Source: Nitrososphaeraceae archaeon (GTDB taxonomy: Archaea; Thermoproteota; Nitrososphaeria; Nitrososphaerales; Nitrososphaeraceae). Taken from it: 6,360 bases of DNA. Shown here piece after piece: positions 4,459-6,360 of this stretch. Made by a program: the position numbers and the translations under genes. Location of the stretch: the NCBI GenBank assembly GCA_029240395.1, contig JAREAJ010000044.1:1-6360 (forward strand), written 5' to 3'. A model generated the notes under the pieces. It searched no databases. It worked only from the letters and a program-made list of their open reading frames with translations, and was not told where the DNA came from. The stretch's first letter is position 1; each line of letters opens with the position of its first letter.

Positions 4459-4502
4459 GGCAGGTATACTAACTAACTTGATAACTGCCTAAGCATTATT
4501 TT
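4459..4502 (+). terminator. Hairpin followed by T-run
   Basis: GGCAGGTAT (4459-4467) pairs with ATAACTGCC (4481-4489) with one mismatch around a 13-base loop. The run TTATTTTT follows within eight bases. This looks like a hairpin-plus-U-tract stop on the plus strand, 90 bases after the methyltransferase gene, so it may end read-through or a short RNA from the spacer before pckA. Confidence 0.35.
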
Positions 4503-4565
4503 TAAGTGTACTCACAGCCAAACCTTGGAACAGACTTCTATAGAAAGATAGGAAATCAATTAAAT

Positions 4566-4582
4566 ATACAATTAAATTGTAT
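4566..4582 (+). promoter_or_regulatory. Palindromic operator candidate at the pckA promoter
   Basis: ATACAATTAAATTGTAT is a perfect 17-base palindrome around a single central base, ending 12 bases before the pckA ATG. The AT-rich run AAATATACAATTAAAT in and before it is the only TATA-like sequence close to the gene, so a protein bound here would block the promoter. Regulation of pckA by carbon status would make sense because it commits carbon to gluconeogenesis; that is inference. Confidence 0.5.
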
Positions 4583-4593
4583 TTAGACAAGGA

Positions 4594-6195
4594 ATGAATG
4601 ACAGTCTCAAGGCTGCTCCGGGTAGGAGCATGTCGCAACTTGAGGAGATGGATATCAGACCTGGCAAGATCAACAGAAATCTACCCGTGCCGCAGCTGAT
4701 CGAGATTGCGATTCAGAAAGGGGAAGGCACTCTTTCCTCTTCCGGTGGACTCTCAGTTAAAACCGGCAAATTTACTGGGAGATCACCAGATGACCGCTAC
4801 ATCGTGGACGACGAAACAACCCATGATAAAATAGATTGGGGGAAGATAAATCATCCAATTTCCGTAAGCAACTTCGACAAGGTTTTTAATAGGATGAAAA
4901 AACATGTGCAGGGAAAAGAATTTTACGTTTTTGATGGTTTTGTTGGGGCTGATCCAGACTCAAGACTGGCCATAAGGGTTATTACTGATAAAGCATGGCA
5001 TAGCCTCTTCGCGAACCAAATCTTCATCAGGCCAACCCAAAAGGAGCTCAAAAATCACGATCCGGAGTTTACCCTTTTATCGGTAAATGATTTTGGAGCG
5101 ATGCCGGAGACCGAAGGCACAAGAGCAGAGACCTTTATCATATTGAATTTCAATAAGAGAATTATCCTTATTGGTTCGACTTCTTATGCAGGTGAGATAA
5201 AAAAGGCAATGTTTTCTACTCTAAACTATCTTCTGCCACAGAAGGGCGTTTTTCCCATGCATTGTTCAGCCAATGTCGGTAAGGATGGCAATAGTGCATT
5301 GTTTTTTGGTTTGTCAGGCACAGGAAAAACTACACTATCGGCAGATCCTGAACGAAGATTGATAGGCGATGATGAACACGGTTGGTCTGATAGTAATATT
5401 TTCAATTTTGAGGGTGGGTGTTATGCCAAATGCATCAATTTGAAAAAAGAAAACGAGCCGCAGATCTGGAATGCAATAAGGTTTGGCACTGTTATGGAAA
5501 ATGTTGTAGTCAAAAATGGGACAAGGGAGCCGGATTTTTCTGATGATACCCTAACAGAGAATACCCGTGCCGCTTATCCTCTTGAATTTATACCCAATTC
5601 GATAATTCCAAGCCTTGCAGGTCATCCAAGAGTTATCATTTTTTTGACTGCAGATGCCTTTGGTGTGATGCCTCCGATTGCAAAGTTGAATAAAGAATCA
5701 GCTATGTATCATTTTATGTCTGGCTACACAAGCAAGTTGGCCGGCACGGAAAGGGGCATAACTGAACCAAAGGAGACCTTTTCACAGTGCTTCGGTGCTC
5801 CATTTATGCCTCTACACGCTAAAGTGTACGCTGATATGCTTGGACGCAAGATCGACCAATATCACACAAGAGTGTTTCTGGTTAATACTGGCTGGTCAGG
5901 AGGACCTTATGGTGTAGGCAGGCGAATAAATTTGACCTATACAAGGGCAATGGTGAGGGCAGCACTCACAGGAAGCTTGGATATGATAGATTTTGTGAAC
6001 GATGGTATATTTAATCTAGAAATTCCTGTTACATGTCCCGGAGTGCCAACAGAAATCCTTGATCCAAAGAGTACATGGCCTGACAGAATAAAGTACGAAT
6101 CATCTGCGAGAAGGCTGGCAAGATTATTCATCAAAAATTTCGAAAAGTTTGGCAAGATGCCACAAGAGATTCAGAAGGCAGGCCCAGCAATATAG
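4594..6195 (+). CDS. pckA: Phosphoenolpyruvate carboxykinase (ATP)
   Basis: The enzyme converts oxaloacetate and ATP to phosphoenolpyruvate, CO2 and ADP, the entry step of gluconeogenesis; in an autotroph fixing CO2 it links C4 acids to sugar synthesis. The 533 residues match the ATP-type family (E. coli enzyme 540). Visible sites are FTGRSPDDRYIV with the substrate arginine R63, YAGEIKK (198-204; K204 matches the metal-binding E. coli K213), MHCSANVG with the metal ligand H223, the P-loop GLSGTGKTTLS (239-249, K245), and the Mg/Mn-binding IGDDEHGW with D259-D260. ENTRAAYPLEFIPN and NTGWSGGPYGVGRRI follow as expected. All catalytic residues I could place are present. The GTP-type enzyme has different motifs, so ATP as the donor is well supported. 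The ATG at 4594 gives a normal N-terminus; a second in-frame Met (residue 13) is less likely. The gene is a single unit with its own palindromic promoter, convergent with the tRNA. Confidence 0.97.
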   Translation: MNDSLKAAPGRSMSQLEEMDIRPGKINRNLPVPQLIEIAIQKGEGTLSSSGGLSVKTGKFTGRSPDDRYIVDDETTHDKIDWGKINHPISVSNFDKVFNRMKKHVQGKEFYVFDGFVGADPDSRLAIRVITDKAWHSLFANQIFIRPTQKELKNHDPEFTLLSVNDFGAMPETEGTRAETFIILNFNKRIILIGSTSYAGEIKKAMFSTLNYLLPQKGVFPMHCSANVGKDGNSALFFGLSGTGKTTLSADPERRLIGDDEHGWSDSNIFNFEGGCYAKCINLKKENEPQIWNAIRFGTVMENVVVKNGTREPDFSDDTLTENTRAAYPLEFIPNSIIPSLAGHPRVIIFLTADAFGVMPPIAKLNKESAMYHFMSGYTSKLAGTERGITEPKETFSQCFGAPFMPLHAKVYADMLGRKIDQYHTRVFLVNTGWSGGPYGVGRRINLTYTRAMVRAALTGSLDMIDFVNDGIFNLEIPVTCPGVPTEILDPKSTWPDRIKYESSARRLARLFIKNFEKFGKMPQEIQKAGPAI

Positions 6196-6211
6196 AGGAC
6201 AGAGGGAATTA

Positions 6212-6226
6212 AGTAAAAAAATATAC
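6212..6226 (-). terminator. T-run ending the tRNA transcript
   Basis: On the minus strand TATATTTTTTTAC follows the tRNA 3' end by about 10-20 bases. A run of seven T is a typical archaeal stop signal for a tRNA gene. It lies in the short spacer where pckA and the tRNA converge. Confidence 0.5.
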
Positions 6227-6235
6227 AAAATAAAG

Positions 6236-6302
6236 TAGCCCGGAGCAGATTCGAACTGCTGTCTCCAGGTTTCTTTTCCCTTTATAGAGATCCAGAGCCT
6301 GA
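6236..6302 (-). tRNA. tRNA-Gln(CUG), intron-containing, 5' half not found in the window
   Basis: Read on the minus strand from the 3' end: discriminator A (6236), acceptor 3' strand CCGGGCT (6243-6237), T-arm AGCAG-TTCGAAT-CTGCT (6260-6244), variable loop AGAC, anticodon stem TCAGG (6302-6298) with CCTGG (6269-6265), and loop CTCTGG+A, giving anticodon CUG with U33 and purine 37. A 21-base intron (6291-6271) separates G37 from A38, the canonical archaeal site. U72 implies a 5' end AGCCCGG, an A1-U72 pair typical of archaeal tRNA-Gln. No CCA is encoded. Upstream of the anticodon stem (6303-6360) I cannot fit a D-arm or the expected AGCCCGG, so the gene may have a second intron and continue past the window. 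Otherwise this may be the tRNA 3' part left at an integration junction. Isotype confidence is moderate; the tRNA call itself is firmer. Confidence 0.72.
6271..6291 (-). other. tRNA intron with bulge-helix-bulge splice motif
   Basis: The anticodon stem TCAGG/CCTGG is the outer helix. The central helix is CTCT with AAAG (three of four pairs, one C-A mismatch at C34). The 3-base bulges are GGA on the 5' side and AAA on the 3' side. The inner helix is TCTC with GGGA, closed by loop TATAAA. Cutting after the second base of each bulge removes exactly 21 bases and restores the loop CTCTGGA. This is the substrate form of archaeal tRNA-splicing endonuclease. Confidence 0.65.
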
Positions 6303-6309
6303 AATCCCT

Positions 6310-6356
6310 AGCCCAACAAGGATACCTTGGAGATTGGCCACTAGATTCGGCATCTC
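6310..6356. repeat. Two adjacent hairpins upstream of the tRNA anticodon region
   Basis: On the minus strand, GAGAT-GCC pairs with GGC-CA-ATCTC (outer stem of 5, inner stem of 3, loop GAATCTAGT). It is followed at once by CAAGG-TAT-CCTTG, a perfect 5-pair hairpin. They occupy the place where the tRNA D-arm and acceptor 5' strand should be. They could belong to a second, longer tRNA intron or to sequence joined by recombination. Confidence 0.4.
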
Positions 6357-6360
6357 GTCA

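Noticed and set aside
5937..6155. Minus-strand open frame over the 3' end of pckA
   Set aside because: Lies opposite conserved PEP carboxykinase sequence; no promoter or family signs.
6303..6360. Leu/Ser-type tRNA reading with GCCGA...GGCC as D-arm
   Set aside because: The bases before it do not pair with the acceptor 3' strand CCGGGCT, the D-loop lacks a properly placed GG, and the anticodon region fits Gln with a splice motif much better.

Overview
The window looks like chromosomal DNA of an ammonia-oxidising archaeon of the Nitrososphaeria (Thaumarchaeota), probably a soil Nitrososphaerales lineage. The reasons are an archaea-only tRNA-modification enzyme (TiaS), a tRNA with an archaeal bulge-helix-bulge intron and no encoded CCA, a MTH1187-type protein, an archaeal aKMT-like methyltransferase, TATA-box promoters with very short leaders, and a secreted Asn/Thr-rich protein. 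The lineage is inferred from recognised protein families; no search was run.

Layout. 1-223 (minus): 5' end of tiaS, cut by the window edge. 224-517: spacer with promoter signals and a dyad. 518-787 (plus): a short gene that reads as one protein only if a frameshift is repaired. 786-1283 (minus): secreted low-complexity protein. 1394-1834 (minus): decayed mscL channel gene with at least three frame breaks, its downstream end overlapping a long imperfect hairpin. 2021-2257 (minus): N-terminal domain of a tyrosine recombinase with its own promoter but no catalytic domain. 2378-2686 (plus): intact small Rieske ferredoxin. 2687-3037: convergent spacer with an orphan TATA box and three hairpins. 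3038-3397 (minus): MTH1187/YqgV-type thiamine-binding-like protein, divergent from 3575-4366 (plus), a SAM-dependent methyltransferase; the shared promoter region holds tandem repeats. 4367-4593: terminator-like hairpins and two palindromes, leading into 4594-6195 (plus), ATP-type PEP carboxykinase (pckA). 6236 to about 6302 and beyond (minus): 3' part of an intron-containing tRNA-Gln(CUG).

How the parts work together. The intact genes are mostly single-gene units with their own promoters: housekeeping functions (tRNA modification, gluconeogenesis, tRNA-Gln), a small redox protein, a cofactor-binding-like protein and a methyltransferase. Between tiaS and the Rieske gene lies a roughly 2-kb stretch where three of four protein genes are broken, including a recombinase piece; this is the part most likely reshaped by mobile DNA. 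No CRISPR array, rRNA or intact mobile element was seen. No convincing new multi-gene system is visible. The most unusual features are the tRNA-Gln whose 5' half is not found where expected, the decayed mscL/recombinase block, and several symmetrical elements sitting on promoters.
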